Assembly (NCBI GenBank): GCA_943333505.2
Contig: CALQTN020000009.1
Coordinates: forward strand, 1-64,000
DNA: 64,000 nt
Origin: Asaia bogorensis
Lineage (GTDB): Bacteria > Pseudomonadota > Alphaproteobacteria > Acetobacterales > Acetobacteraceae
Reading direction: 5' to 3'
Both the position numbers and the translations under genes were made by a program. The notes under the pieces are model-generated. The model ran no database searches. It was not told where the DNA came from and saw only the letters and a program-made list of their open reading frames with translations. Positions 51,525 through 62,740 of the stretch are shown here, one piece after another. Position 1 is the first letter of the stretch. The number at the start of each line of letters is the position of its first letter.

Positions 51525-51552
51525 TTGACTTTCGGCGCCAAATAGTTATAAA
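51525..51552 (+). promoter_or_regulatory. Promoter of orf B, adjacent to the start codon
   Basis: TTGACT (51525-51530), 16-base spacer, TATAAA (51547-51552), then the ATG after 7 bases. The layout is the same as for orf A: 35 versus 36 bases from the -35 to the ATG, and TAGTTA 17 bases before the ATG in both. There is no Shine-Dalgarno sequence, so the mRNA is probably leaderless. Confidence 0.55.
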
Positions 51553-51559
51553 TAAAAAC

Positions 51560-52066
51560 ATGAAAGCATTTTCCGCCATCCTCACTGACCTGCGCGCCGC
51601 GATTGCGGTTGTGGCGGCGCGTGACCGGCGGTTGACGGTATTGTTGGTGGCGGTGTGGGGGCGGGTGTCTCGGGTGGCGCAGCGGATGGAGCGTCTGTTT
51701 GCGCGGTGGCAGGCTGGGACATTGCTGCTGCCTCGCACGGCGCGAGTTGGGCTGGTGGCGGCGGCGCGGGAGCGGGTGCGGTTTCCCAGTGGGCGCGGGT
51801 GGTTGATTGTGCCGGTGCGGGATGCAGGGGCGTATGGCTCGCAGCTTGCGCATTTGATTGCGCAGCCGGAGTTTGCGGCGTTTCTGGCGGCGGTGCCGCA
51901 GGCTGGGCGGGTTCTGCGGCCGCTGATGCGGATGCTCAGTGTTGAGGCGTTGCCGGAGGTTATCTGCAGGACTGTGGTGCGGGTGAAACTGGTGGCCGCC
52001 GGTGGCAGCGTGCGGTTGGAGGACGGGGTGGTGATGGGGCCGGTACGTCAAATTTCGGGAGGGTGA
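51560..52066 (+). CDS. Orphan hypothetical protein (orf B), paralogue of orf A
   Basis: A 168-residue basic protein sharing with orf A the block LTVLLVAVWGRVSR (about 25-40), the run AYGSQLAHLI, FAAFLAAVPQAGRVLRP and LMRML (about 90-130). Its C-terminus is different and shorter. No domain is recognised and no signal peptide is visible. The gene is flanked by 31-bp direct repeats and a broken toxin gene, which fits a recently rearranged or mobile locus. The start is fixed by alignment with orf A. Confidence 0.6.
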   Translation: MKAFSAILTDLRAAIAVVAARDRRLTVLLVAVWGRVSRVAQRMERLFARWQAGTLLLPRTARVGLVAAARERVRFPSGRGWLIVPVRDAGAYGSQLAHLIAQPEFAAFLAAVPQAGRVLRPLMRMLSVEALPEVICRTVVRVKLVAAGGSVRLEDGVVMGPVRQISGG

Positions 52067-52088
52067 GCGAGAGGGAATTTGCACGCTA

Positions 52089-52113
52089 TATTCGTTACGA
52101 TATCATAATTAAT
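52089..52113. repeat. Shared 3' box downstream of orf B
   Basis: TATTCGTTACGATATCATAA and five further bases, similar to the box after orf A (920-944), with GTTACGATA identical. It begins 22 bases after the orf B stop. Confidence 0.45.
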
Positions 52114-52151
52114 GTGTTGAAAAACGCTGCAAGTTCAGTGCTGAATGAAGA

Positions 52152-52182
52152 TGGATCGCCGCGCAAGGGCTCGCGATGACGA
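52152..52182. repeat. 31-bp direct repeat, right copy
   Basis: Second copy of the unit at 51422-51452 (30 of 31 bases identical). Similar GC-rich words ending in CTCGCGATGACG are common intergenic repeats in proteobacteria. Confidence 0.7.
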
Positions 52183-52226
52183 CGGGAGAGAGGCGAGGTC
52201 AACGGCAACAAGTCGGCAGTTTTTTG

Positions 52227-52248
52227 CTTCTTTTTTCCAAAAAAGAAG
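52227..52248. repeat. Perfect T-rich hairpin
   Basis: CTTCTTTTTT (52227-52236), CC, AAAAAAGAAG (52239-52248). Third member of the T-rich hairpin group (see 14155 and 38546). It may serve as a bidirectional terminator. Confidence 0.55.
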
Positions 52249-52278
52249 TCTTGCTTTGGCCCTTCCTCAGCACCCAAC

Positions 52279-52321
52279 AAAAACGCCCTCCAAGCTGGGG
52301 TATCGTCCAGCCGGGAGGGCG
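52279..52321 (-). terminator. Rho-independent terminator of the porin gene
   Basis: Read on the minus strand, CGCCCTCC...CCAGC...GGAGGGCG forms a long stem followed by TTTTTG. It lies about 20 bases past the porin stop and is the clearest classical terminator in the window. Confidence 0.85.
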
Positions 52322-52339
52322 CTTGTTACAGGCGGGCGG

Positions 52340-53554
52340 CTAGAATTGCAGGATGACGTCGGTAGCGACGGTGATGGACCCGGCGTCGCGGCCACCTTTG
52401 TAGGGTTTGGTGCCGTTGAGCGACCGGTCAAAGCGCAGTTCCGGGCGGATGATCAGGCCGGCGATCGGCGCGGGCAGGCTGGGCTTGTAGGTAGCGCCGA
52501 TGGTGAGCGCGCCATAGGTGGTGCGGGTGCCGCCGAGGATGGTCGTCGGCAGGCCCATCTGGGCGAAAAGCGGGCCGCTATTGGTCGGGTAGGCGCCGAC
52601 GAAGAAGCCCTGGCTGTCGCGGAAGACTTCAGCGCGGGCGTTCAGGGTGACGGTGTCGGTGAGCGCGTAGCCGGCGTATTGCGCGATACCCCAGGCTTCG
52701 GCACGGGCGAAATCGTCGCGGGCGTAGTTGAACTCGGTGATCAGGGTCAGCTTGTCGGTGGCTTTGTAGGTGATGGTGACGTCATTGAGGTAACGGCGGA
52801 AATTATTGGCCGCGGGGGTTACCCGGTTGGGGGTTTCCGATCCGGCGTGGCCGAGGGCGAGCACGGTGAGTTTGCCGTCCATCAGGTTCAGGCCGACGCC
52901 GTACATCACGCCGAGGCTGGAGTTATTGTCGCCGGCTTTGAAGAAGCTGGTGTTCACCCCGGTATCGACGCCGAGGTAGAAATCCACCATGTCGGTGGCG
53001 TGGACGGTTGCGTAGCCGCCGGATTGCTTGAAGGGCAGGCCGAAGTTGAAGATGTAGGAATGGCTGTAGAACGAATTGGTCGACGGATCGATCGTTTCGG
53101 CACCCATCGGGGTGGAGAACATGCCGGCTTTGACGTCAACGCCACCTTCGGTCAGCCAGGGCAAATGGAAGGTCAGGTTGGCCTCGACAAGATCGAACTG
53201 GTTGCGGGCTTTGAGGCCGGTGCCGAGAATGCCGAGAAAATGGGTGTAGCGGGCATCGGCGCCATACATGCCCTGCAGTTTGAAGCCGACATCGTAGCCG
53301 GTTTCTTTCGGGTCGATCATGCGGCCGACGGTGAACAGGCCCTGGTTCAGCAGGGGTTCGTTGGCACGGTCGGTGAGCAGCTGGCCGAAATTGAGCTTGT
53401 CACGGGGGGAGGCGAAATTGCCGGTGATGCCGGCTTGGATCTGGGCGTTCCAGGTGATGGTGCTGGCCCAGCTGCCCTTGGGGGCGTCCTCGGCCATTGC
53501 GGGGGTGGCGAACAGGCCAAGGGCTGCTGCAGCCAACAGGGAGTATTTTTTCAT
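52340..53554 (-). CDS. Outer-membrane beta-barrel porin (BBP2/OmpL-like)
   Basis: A 404-residue outer-membrane protein with a signal peptide (MKKYSLLAAAALGL, cleavage near AMA), many alternating beta-strands and a C-terminal phenylalanine (VILQF), as expected for BAM-inserted barrels. It resembles the BBP2 porin family often found beside ammonium or amino acid uptake genes. It has a strong terminator downstream and an inverted repeat in its 5' region. It probably admits small nutrients. Confidence 0.82.
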   Translation of the reverse strand: MKKYSLLAAAALGLFATPAMAEDAPKGSWASTITWNAQIQAGITGNFASPRDKLNFGQLLTDRANEPLLNQGLFTVGRMIDPKETGYDVGFKLQGMYGADARYTHFLGILGTGLKARNQFDLVEANLTFHLPWLTEGGVDVKAGMFSTPMGAETIDPSTNSFYSHSYIFNFGLPFKQSGGYATVHATDMVDFYLGVDTGVNTSFFKAGDNNSSLGVMYGVGLNLMDGKLTVLALGHAGSETPNRVTPAANNFRRYLNDVTITYKATDKLTLITEFNYARDDFARAEAWGIAQYAGYALTDTVTLNARAEVFRDSQGFFVGAYPTNSGPLFAQMGLPTTILGGTRTTYGALTIGATYKPSLPAPIAGLIIRPELRFDRSLNGTKPYKGGRDAGSITVATDVILQF

Positions 53555-53564
53555 CGTGGTCTCC

Positions 53565-53671
53565 TTAGAGCGTGATGACCGCTGATAGGCGCGATCATCA
53601 CGCTCTAACTCTTTGTTTGGTCGCGTGATTCAGACCTTCGTGTGGTTCCACCTAAGGTCATCACGCTCTAA
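53565..53671. repeat. Inverted repeat upstream of the porin gene
   Basis: TTAGAGCGTGATGACC (53565-53580) has an exact inverse, GGTCATCACGCTCTAA, at 53656-53671. A second inverse of its first 14 bases lies at 53595-53608, so two alternative hairpins can form. The word is related to the first hairpin of the dispersed repeat family (TAGAGCGTGATCC). It begins 10 bases upstream of the porin start. Confidence 0.75.
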
Positions 53672-53721
53672 AACGCAAAATCGCCGCGCCCCGGTTCCTG
53701 GGGCGCGGCGGGTTGATGGCA

Positions 53722-55077
53722 TCAGCCGAGGCGTTCGCCGTGGAGCACGACGTCGAGGCCTTCGCGTTCTTCTTCCTCGGTGACCCGCAGGCCAACGATG
53801 GCATCCACGATTTTGAGGATGATGTAGGTCATCACGCCGGACCAGATCAGGGTGACCAGGACGGTGACGACCTGGGCTTCGAATTGGGCGAGGCTGGCGA
53901 TGTAGACGCCGTTCGGATTGGCTTTGTCGGCGGTGAGCGGGCCGAAAGCGAAGACGCCGGTCAGCAGCGCGCCGACAATGCCGCCCACGCCGTGGACGCC
54001 GAAGGCATCGAGGCTGTCGTCATAGCCGAGGATCCGCTTGAGCGAGGTTGCCGCCCAGAAGCACACCACGCCGGCAACAATGCCGATGATGAGCGCCGAG
54101 CCGGGCAGGACGAAGCCGGACGCCGGGGTGATGGCAACGAGGCCGGCAACCGCGCCGGAAATCGCGCCCAATACGGACGGCTTACCTTTGTGTATCCACT
54201 CCGCGAAGGTCCAGGCGAGGGCGGCTGCTGCGGCGGCGATCTGGGTCACGGCCATCGCCATGCCGGCACGGCCGTTGGCGGCAACGGCGGACCCGGCGTT
54301 GAAGCCGAACCAGCCCACCCACAACATCGCGGCACCGATCACAGCGAGCGACAGATTGAACGGGGCCATGTTATCGTGGCCGTAACCAACCCGTTTGCCG
54401 AGCACGAGGCAGCACACCAGACCGGCGATGCCGGCATTGATGTGAACCACGGTGCCCCCAGCGAAATCGGCAGCGCCAGGCAGACCAAAAATGCCAGCCG
54501 CAAGGAAGCCGGTCGGCGCCCATACCCAATGGGCAATCGGCGAATAGACCAGCAGCGACCACGCCACCATGAAAAGGCACATCGCCGAGAACTTCATCCG
54601 GTCAGCGAAGGCGCCGGCGATCAGGCCCGGGGTGATGATGGCGAACGTCATCTGGAACATCATGAAGACGCTCTCGGGGACGGTCTGGGTAACAGCGGCT
54701 TCAGTGCCGGCACCGAGGATGAAGGGCTTGTCCCAGTTGGCGCCGAACCCTGCCAGCATCACGCGGGAGAAGTCGCCGATATAGGCGGAGCCGTTGGTGA
54801 AGGCGAGCGAGTAGCCGGCGACCATCCAGACCACGGTGATCAGGCAGGTGATCATGAAGGACTGCATCATGGTCGCCAGAATGTTCTTCTTGCGGACCAT
54901 ACCGGCATAGAACAGCGCGAGGCCTGGGATGGTCATCATCAGCACCAGGGCGGTGCTGGTGAGCATCCAGGCGGTGTCGCCGGAATCAAGTTTCGGGGCG
55001 GCGTCTTCGGCCCAGGCGGGGATAGCGAGCAGCAGTGCCGGCAGCGCGAGCGCCGTGCGGTTCAGGAGGTTCTTCAT
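53722..55077 (-). CDS. amtB: Ammonium transporter
   Basis: A 451-residue membrane protein with a cleavable signal peptide and eleven hydrophobic segments. DFAGGTVVHINAGIAGLV (first pore histidine) and the later GVHGVGGIVGALLTG (second pore histidine) are the Amt signatures. It conducts ammonium and is gated by GlnK. The start at 55077 follows GAGGGAC. It lies 14 bp after glnK and shares its transcript. Confidence 0.96.
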   Translation of the reverse strand: MKNLLNRTALALPALLLAIPAWAEDAAPKLDSGDTAWMLTSTALVLMMTIPGLALFYAGMVRKKNILATMMQSFMITCLITVVWMVAGYSLAFTNGSAYIGDFSRVMLAGFGANWDKPFILGAGTEAAVTQTVPESVFMMFQMTFAIITPGLIAGAFADRMKFSAMCLFMVAWSLLVYSPIAHWVWAPTGFLAAGIFGLPGAADFAGGTVVHINAGIAGLVCCLVLGKRVGYGHDNMAPFNLSLAVIGAAMLWVGWFGFNAGSAVAANGRAGMAMAVTQIAAAAAALAWTFAEWIHKGKPSVLGAISGAVAGLVAITPASGFVLPGSALIIGIVAGVVCFWAATSLKRILGYDDSLDAFGVHGVGGIVGALLTGVFAFGPLTADKANPNGVYIASLAQFEAQVVTVLVTLIWSGVMTYIILKIVDAIVGLRVTEEEEREGLDVVLHGERLG

Positions 55078-55091
55078 GTCGGGTCCCTCGA

Positions 55092-56814
<1,723 letters not shown>

Positions 56815-56858
56815 ACCGCCACTTGAGCTGAAGTGGCATATATGCCCGGCTTGGCCCT

Positions 56859-56907
56859 CGCCTACCCGCTTCAAGCGGTGGTCTTCACCGCTTGAAGCGG
56901 GTAGGCG
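56859..56907. repeat. Perfect 22-bp-arm hairpin after ubiH
   Basis: Arms of 22 bases at 56859-56880 and 56886-56907 are exact reverse complements, with a 5-base loop. The words CTTGGCC on both sides add a direct repeat. It lies 45 bases after the ubiH stop and probably ends transcription or is a mobile-element relic; there is no U-run. Confidence 0.75.
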
Positions 56908-56946
56908 GAACTTGGCCTCGACGGCGTCCGGGTGCGTTTTATCGGC

Positions 56947-57056
56947 TAGAGCGCGATCGGTTGAAGTCGAATCAGCAGACACGCTCTAGAGTCTTGTTTT
57001 CACGATCATCTTTATCCGTCCAATCGAAGCCGATTGAACGAATGATGATCTAATAC
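56947..57056. repeat. Dispersed double-hairpin repeat, copy D
   Basis: Full copy, the closest to copy A: both hairpins and the linker TTTTCACGATCATCTTTATC. Its right end contains the TAG stop codon of the gamma-glutamyltransferase gene (57050-57052). Confidence 0.8.
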
Positions 57057-58642
57057 GCCCCCGCCCAACCGTCGCGCCTGGGGTCGGACCCCACCATCCG
57101 CAGCCCGTTATCCAGCACCCGGATGGTTTGCATCGCGCAGGGGCCGGCGAGATGGGCGACCTTGTTGATGGCATGACCGCGGCCGGCGAGATCGGCGAGG
57201 ATGGCGTCACCGAAATCGGCCTCGATGGTGAGCTTGCCGTCGCCTTCATGCGGCCAGTTGGCACCCTGGCCGGCCTGGCTCGATGTCCAGCGCGGCGATT
57301 CGACGGCGGTTTGCGGATCGGCACCAAGGTCGATCATCGCGGTCAGCACCTGGGCGTTGACCTGGACCTGGTTGTCCGCGCCCGGCGTGCCAAGCGATGC
57401 CCAGAGCTTGCCGTCCTTAAACACCATCGCCGCATTCATCGTGTGGCGGACGCGCTTGCCGGGTTGCAGGCGGTTGGCGTGGCCTTTGGCGAGATGCCAA
57501 TAAGCCATGCGGTTATTGAGCAGCACCCCGGTATCGCCGGCCATCACGCCCGATCCAAAACCGGAATTGAGCGACTGGATGCCGGAGACGCAATTGCCAT
57601 CGGCATCGACGACGGTGAAATAGGTGGTGTCGCCCTCGGCGGCCTCGGCCACGGGCGGCAGATGATCGGCGGCGCGGCGCAGGTCGATCATGCCGGCGAG
57701 CGCGTCGGCATGGGCGTCGGACAGCAGATGATCGATCGGGACGCTGCCGAAACGCGGGTCGGTGCCGTAGCGTTCACGGTCGAGGAAGGCGCGCTTCTTG
57801 GCTTCTACCAGAATATGGATGCGCTCGGCGTCACTTGCCGCGGCAAGATCGAAACGTTCCGCGATCTTGAGGATTTGCAGCATGGTGAAGCCGGTGGAAT
57901 TGGGCGGGGTCTGCGTCACCTCAAAGCCGCGATAGGTGATGCAGACCGGGGTGGTGATCTCGGCCTGACAGGCGGCGAGGTCGGCTTCGGTGATCATCGT
58001 GCCACGTTCGGCCATCCCGGCGGCGAGGCGTTTGGCCAGTGCGCCGCGATAGAAGGTTTCGCTGCCGTCAGCGGCGATTTCTTCCAGGGTGCGGGCGAGT
58101 TCGGGCTGGACGATCAGGTCGCCGAGATCCTTGCCGACGAAGACGCGGGCCGAGAGCGGATCGCGGGACAGCACCGCACGGTAGGTCTCGGTGATCTCGG
58201 CATGGCGATGGGTGGCGCCGTAACCGTCGCGGGCGGCGGCGATCGCGGGTTGCACGAGTTGCGACCAGGGCAGTTTGCCATGGGCTGCGTGCATGGCGCC
58301 GAGGCCAGCGAGGCAGCCTGGTACCGACACGCTGCGCGGGCCAGTGATGTCGAGCCCGCCGGCGAACGCCTCGGCGGTCGCGGCAGCCGGGGCTGAGCCG
58401 GTGGCGTTAACCACGACCCGTTTGCCGTTGATCAGGATGTTGTAGAAGCCGTCGCCGCCGAGGCCCGACATCATCGGCTCGACCACGGTGTAGGCCAGGC
58501 TGATGGCGATGGCGGCATCGATCGCGTTGCCGCCGGCGCGCAAAATATCGAGGCCTGCCTGCATGGCAACGGGATGGTTGACGCCAACCGCGCCGTTGCG
58601 GCCCATGATAAGCGGGCGGTGGGTTCTTGGGATCAGGTACAT
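57050..58642 (-). CDS. ggt: Gamma-glutamyltransferase family protein
   Basis: A 530-residue Ntn-hydrolase precursor. The self-cleaving, catalytic Thr339 begins the small subunit in GDTTYFTVVDADGN. No signal peptide is visible, so it acts in the cytosol, unlike the periplasmic E. coli GGT; cephalosporin- or oligopeptide-acylase relatives are possible. It follows an S9 peptidase and peptide-transporter genes on the same strand, suggesting peptide use. Confidence 0.9.
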   Translation of the reverse strand: MYLIPRTHRPLIMGRNGAVGVNHPVAMQAGLDILRAGGNAIDAAIAISLAYTVVEPMMSGLGGDGFYNILINGKRVVVNATGSAPAAATAEAFAGGLDITGPRSVSVPGCLAGLGAMHAAHGKLPWSQLVQPAIAAARDGYGATHRHAEITETYRAVLSRDPLSARVFVGKDLGDLIVQPELARTLEEIAADGSETFYRGALAKRLAAGMAERGTMITEADLAACQAEITTPVCITYRGFEVTQTPPNSTGFTMLQILKIAERFDLAAASDAERIHILVEAKKRAFLDRERYGTDPRFGSVPIDHLLSDAHADALAGMIDLRRAADHLPPVAEAAEGDTTYFTVVDADGNCVSGIQSLNSGFGSGVMAGDTGVLLNNRMAYWHLAKGHANRLQPGKRVRHTMNAAMVFKDGKLWASLGTPGADNQVQVNAQVLTAMIDLGADPQTAVESPRWTSSQAGQGANWPHEGDGKLTIEADFGDAILADLAGRGHAINKVAHLAGPCAMQTIRVLDNGLRMVGSDPRRDGWAGAY

Positions 58643-58654
58643 GGTCGTGCGCCT

Positions 58655-60448
58655 CTACAAATATTCGTTGAAGTGCTCGGTGATGGTCGCATAAACCCGG
58701 CGGCGATGGTCGGGTCGGATGAAGCCATGGCCGGCATAGGTGAAACGTTCGTAGCGCACCTTCTTCTGGCGCAGTTCCATTGCGTCGGTGAATGTGTCGC
58801 TCTCGTTCTGCGGCACGCGCGGATCGCGGTCACCATGCAGCAGTAGCAAGGGCGCGGTGACTTTATCGACGTGACGGATCGGCGAGATTTTGTCGAATAG
58901 CGCGTCATGGGTGCCGGGAAAGCCGTATTCATGGGCGCGATGAATGGCGCGCCATGGGCCGGTGCGTTCGAGCAGCGTGACGAAATCGGCGATGCCGTAA
59001 TAATTGACCGCCGTCTTCCACAAATCGGGCTGCAAGGTCACCGCCGCCAGCACCACCCAGCCGCCATAGGACTGGCCCATGATACCGATGCGGCTGGCAT
59101 CGAGAGCGGATTGGGCCGCCACCCAGGCATGGCCGGCGGCCAGATCGGCCATCACATCGACGCGCAGTTCGAGTTCGTCGGCATCCATATAAGCGCGGCC
59201 ATAGCCGGTGCTGCCGCGCATGTTGGGCATCATCACCGCGAAACCCTGGCTCAGCAGCAACTGAATGTCGGGGCGGAAATTGCCGCGGGTTTGCGAGGAC
59301 GGGCCGCCATGGACCCAGACCACCACCGGGAAGCCGGCCGCTGGTTTCGGGGTTTTGGGCAGCAGATACCAGCCCGGAATGGTCTGGCCATCGAAGCTGG
59401 TCCAGGAAATCAGACTTGGGGTGACAAGCTCGGCCGGATCGATGCCGGCATCGGCCTTCATGTCGGCTTCGAACAAGGCGGCGGCGACACCGGCGCGCCA
59501 CGTCCAGATGCCGGATGGCCTTGTCGGGCCCTGATGGCTGAAGGCGAGGCTGGCGCTGTCGGGCGCCCAGGCGAGATCGGCGGCGATGCCGTCGGGTAGG
59601 GCAACGATCGGGCGTTCGCCGGCCACCGGCCCGACGCGCATGACCGTGTAGCCTCGGTCATTCTCGATGGTGGCGAGTTGGGTACCGTCGGGCGACAGTG
59701 ACCAGCTATCAAGATCACGATCGGGGGCGACGTAAATTTCGGTGCAGGCGCCGGTCGCCGGATCGAGCTGGCAAAGCCGCATGAAATCATGCCCGCCATG
59801 GTCGGTTAGGCCCATCAGCAATTCCGCCCCTTTCACCCAGCGCATTGCGCTGTAGCGGCTCGGTGACGGGCGGGGCATTTCGGTCAGGGCGCGGCTGGCG
59901 ATATCCAGCACATGCAGGCGTTGATCGCCGCCAGATAAATCGTGGATCACCGTCAGCCTGGTGCCATCCGGATGCCAGCCCGGCACGGTCAGAATGCCTG
60001 GGCCCTCAATCAGCCGCGTGTCGGCACCGGTCGCAAGGTCCATCACGTGGATGTCGAAATAGCGTTCATCGCGCGCGTTGGCGGCATAGGCGATCTTGTT
60101 GCCGTCGGGGGAAAACCCGCCGAGATCGTGGATCACCTCGGGGGCGGCGGTCAGGGTTTTGGTCTGGCCATTTTCCCAGAGATGGAATTGCTGGCGTTCA
60201 TCGCCACCGGCGTCGATCCCCCAGATCACCCGGTCATCATTGGGTGCGCGGCGCAGGAACGCGACTTTTTCGTCATGGTTGCTGAGCTGGGTGGCGTTGC
60301 CGCCATCGGCATCCATCAACCAGACCTGCGGCAGGCCGCTGCCGAGCGGCTGGGTGCCGCGCAAATGGAAGATGCGCGTGCCGTCCTTGGAGAATGCGGG
60401 GGAACTGGCGGTGCCGATCTTGACCCAGGCGTCGGTGGGGATGGTCAT
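58655..60448 (-). CDS. S9-family prolyl oligopeptidase-like peptidase
   Basis: A 597-residue peptidase. The N-terminal two thirds show WD/beta-propeller-like repeats (GGFSPDGNKIAYAAN, LSPDGTQLATIEN). The C-terminal alpha/beta-hydrolase has nucleophile Ser in GQSYGGW, Asp in HGDRDPRVP and His in YAGHGFI. There is no signal peptide. It probably cleaves oligopeptides inside the cell, and is followed by the GGT gene after 12 bp. Confidence 0.9.
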   Translation of the reverse strand: MTIPTDAWVKIGTASSPAFSKDGTRIFHLRGTQPLGSGLPQVWLMDADGGNATQLSNHDEKVAFLRRAPNDDRVIWGIDAGGDERQQFHLWENGQTKTLTAAPEVIHDLGGFSPDGNKIAYAANARDERYFDIHVMDLATGADTRLIEGPGILTVPGWHPDGTRLTVIHDLSGGDQRLHVLDIASRALTEMPRPSPSRYSAMRWVKGAELLMGLTDHGGHDFMRLCQLDPATGACTEIYVAPDRDLDSWSLSPDGTQLATIENDRGYTVMRVGPVAGERPIVALPDGIAADLAWAPDSASLAFSHQGPTRPSGIWTWRAGVAAALFEADMKADAGIDPAELVTPSLISWTSFDGQTIPGWYLLPKTPKPAAGFPVVVWVHGGPSSQTRGNFRPDIQLLLSQGFAVMMPNMRGSTGYGRAYMDADELELRVDVMADLAAGHAWVAAQSALDASRIGIMGQSYGGWVVLAAVTLQPDLWKTAVNYYGIADFVTLLERTGPWRAIHRAHEYGFPGTHDALFDKISPIRHVDKVTAPLLLLHGDRDPRVPQNESDTFTDAMELRQKKVRYERFTYAGHGFIRPDHRRRVYATITEHFNEYL

Positions 60449-60476
60449 TTTGTGGTCTCCGGTTCGGAATAAAATC

Positions 60477-62288
60477 TTAATACATGCCGCCAACACGATG
60501 CCGGGCGACGAAATGCTGATCGCCAACCCGCACCAGCGGCGCGACAACCGGCAGATCATCCAGTCGCCGTAGCGGGCTGGGGACCTCGCTTTCGTCGAGT
60601 TCCTCCAACGCGGCCCGTCGGCGCGGGTCGGGGACCGGGACAGCCGCCAGTAATCGGCGGGTATAGGCGTGCTGCGGATCGTTGAAGACCGCCTGACGCG
60701 GGCCGATTTCGACGATCTGGCCGAGATACATCACCGCGACCCGATGGCTGACCCGTTCGACCACCGCCATGTCGTGGCTGATGAACAGATAGGCCAGGCC
60801 GAGGCGCGACTGCAGCTCCATCAGCAAATTCACCACCTGGGCGCGGATCGAGACGTCAAGGGCGGCAACCGCTTCATCGGCGATGATCAGGCTGGGTTCG
60901 CTGGCGAGCGCCCGGGCGATGCAGACGCGCTGGCGCTGGCCGCCGGACATTTCGTGCGGGTAGCGGTTGGCGTAGTCGGCCGGTAATCCGACCTGGACCA
61001 ACAGGGATTGCACGCGGTCCTGGACGGCGGCGCCGCGGGCGAGGCCATGGGTGTGGATTGGCTCGGCGATGGAAAATCCGACGGTCAGGCGCGGGTCGAG
61101 CGAGGCGAACGGGTCCTGGAAGACAAACTGCACTGCGCGGCGGAGATGCTTTTCGTTGCCGCGGTTGAGGCGCGATACGTCCTCACCATTGACCATGATG
61201 CTGCCCGAGCGCGGCGTTTCGAGGCGGATGATGCTGCGTCCGGTGGTGGTTTTGCCGCAGCCACTTTCGCCGACCAGGGCCAGGGTTTCGCCGGGCTGCA
61301 CGGTTAGGCTGATCTGCTCGGCGGCGTGGATGCGACCGGCGAGGCGGAAACCTCGGCGGACATCGAAACGGGTGGTGAGTGCATCGAGTTGCAGCACCGG
61401 GGTTGCGTCATGCCGGACGGTATCCTGCATTTCCATGGCGGCGCCGGCGATCTGGAAGGGTGCCGGCAAGGCGTGGTCCGCGAGGGCACCCAACACCGGC
61501 ACCGCATCGAGCAGCATCTTGGTATAGGGGTGCTGCGGGGCGTGGAAGATCGGCACGATGTCGCCGGTTTCGACCACATCGCCATGCTGCATGACCACAA
61601 CGCGGTCGGCCATTTCGGCGACGACGCCCATGTCATGGGTGATGAAGATCAGCCCCATACCGAGTTCTTTTTGCAGGCTCCGCATCAGGCGCAACACCTG
61701 GGCCTGGACGGTAACGTCGAGCGCGGTGGTCGGCTCATCAGCGATCAGCAGACGCGGGCGGCAGGACAGCGCGATGGCGATCATCACCCGCTGGCGCATG
61801 CCGCCGGAAAGCTGGAACGGGTAGCGGCCCAGTTGGCGGGCGGCATCTGGGATACGCACGACTTCCAGCAGGCGGCGCGCTTCGGCGGTTGCGGCGGTCT
61901 CCGACAGGCCCTGATGGAGGATGATGCCCTCGGCGATCTGTCGTCCGACGGTGAGCACCGGGTTCAGGCTCGACATCGGTTCCTGGAACACCATGGCGAT
62001 TTCCGGGCCACGCAGGGTGCGCATGGCTTCGGCAGGTTCGCGCACCAGGTCACGCAAGCGGCCGGATTTGTCGGTGAAGTTGATCGCGCCGGCGGTAATG
62101 CGCCCACCGGCATGGTCCAGCAGGCGGGTGATGGCGAGCGCGGTGACGGATTTGCCCGATCCGGACTCGCCGACCACTGCCACGGTTTCGCCGGGTTCAA
62201 CGCTCAGGTTGAGGCCGTGGACGACTTCGACCGGGCCGTTTTCGCCAGGGAAGGCGACGCTGAGGCCGCGAATATCGAGAAGTGCCAT
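60477..62288 (-). CDS. Fused dipeptide/oligopeptide ABC transporter ATPase (DppD-DppF type)
   Basis: A 603-residue protein with two ABC domains. First: Walker A GESGSGKS, signature LSGGMRQR; second: [17 protein letters not shown]. Each has the typical Opp/Dpp C-terminal extension. It supplies energy for peptide uptake, but no permease or binding-protein gene is adjacent on this side. Its ATG overlaps the preceding msrC stop (TAATG). Confidence 0.92.
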   Translation of the reverse strand: MALLDIRGLSVAFPGENGPVEVVHGLNLSVEPGETVAVVGESGSGKSVTALAITRLLDHAGGRITAGAINFTDKSGRLRDLVREPAEAMRTLRGPEIAMVFQEPMSSLNPVLTVGRQIAEGIILHQGLSETAATAEARRLLEVVRIPDAARQLGRYPFQLSGGMRQRVMIAIALSCRPRLLIADEPTTALDVTVQAQVLRLMRSLQKELGMGLIFITHDMGVVAEMADRVVVMQHGDVVETGDIVPIFHAPQHPYTKMLLDAVPVLGALADHALPAPFQIAGAAMEMQDTVRHDATPVLQLDALTTRFDVRRGFRLAGRIHAAEQISLTVQPGETLALVGESGCGKTTTGRSIIRLETPRSGSIMVNGEDVSRLNRGNEKHLRRAVQFVFQDPFASLDPRLTVGFSIAEPIHTHGLARGAAVQDRVQSLLVQVGLPADYANRYPHEMSGGQRQRVCIARALASEPSLIIADEAVAALDVSIRAQVVNLLMELQSRLGLAYLFISHDMAVVERVSHRVAVMYLGQIVEIGPRQAVFNDPQHAYTRRLLAAVPVPDPRRRAALEELDESEVPSPLRRLDDLPVVAPLVRVGDQHFVARHRVGGMY

Positions 62289-62740
62289 TAACCTAAAGCC
62301 TTGATGAATAGGGATGCAACCGCTTCGCAGCCAATGCGGTCATCGGGTTGGAAGCGGTCGAGATTGGGGCTGTCGATGTCGAGCACGCCGATCACCACGC
62401 CATTGCGGATCAGCGGTACGACGATTTCGGAATTGGAGGCGCTGTCGCAGGCGATATGGCCGGGGAATTCGTGGACATCCGGCACCACGATGGTTTCTCG
62501 GCTGGCGGCGGCGGTGCCGCAGACCCCCTGCCCAAGCGGGATGCGCACGCAGGCAGGCTTGCCGGCGAACGGGCCGAGCACCAGCGTATCGCCCTGCATG
62601 AAATAAAACCCAGCCCAGTTGATATCGGGCAGATACTGCCACATCGCAGCGGCGGCATTGGCAGCGTTGGCGATCATGTCTGTTTCGTTATCGAATAGGC
62701 CGCGCAGGTCGCTGAGAAGATCGTCGTAAACCGTGGTCAT
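62288..62740 (-). CDS. msrC: Free methionine-(R)-sulfoxide reductase, GAF-domain type
   Basis: A 150-residue GAF-domain enzyme. The fRMsr signature is present: NWAGFYF, PACVRIPLGQGVCGTAA (two active-site cysteines) and a third Cys in HIACDSASNSEIVVPL. It reduces free methionine-R-sulfoxide. It overlaps both neighbours (regulator before it, transporter after it) so the three are one unit. Confidence 0.9.
   Translation of the reverse strand: MTTVYDDLLSDLRGLFDNETDMIANAANAAAAMWQYLPDINWAGFYFMQGDTLVLGPFAGKPACVRIPLGQGVCGTAAASRETIVVPDVHEFPGHIACDSASNSEIVVPLIRNGVVIGVLDIDSPNLDRFQPDDRIGCEAVASLFIKALG

Noticed and set aside
52145-53575. 476-codon ORF opposite the porin gene
   Set aside because: Low-complexity Gly/Ala/Val/Glu-rich translation typical of an antisense frame of a GC-rich gene; the porin on the other strand is convincing.
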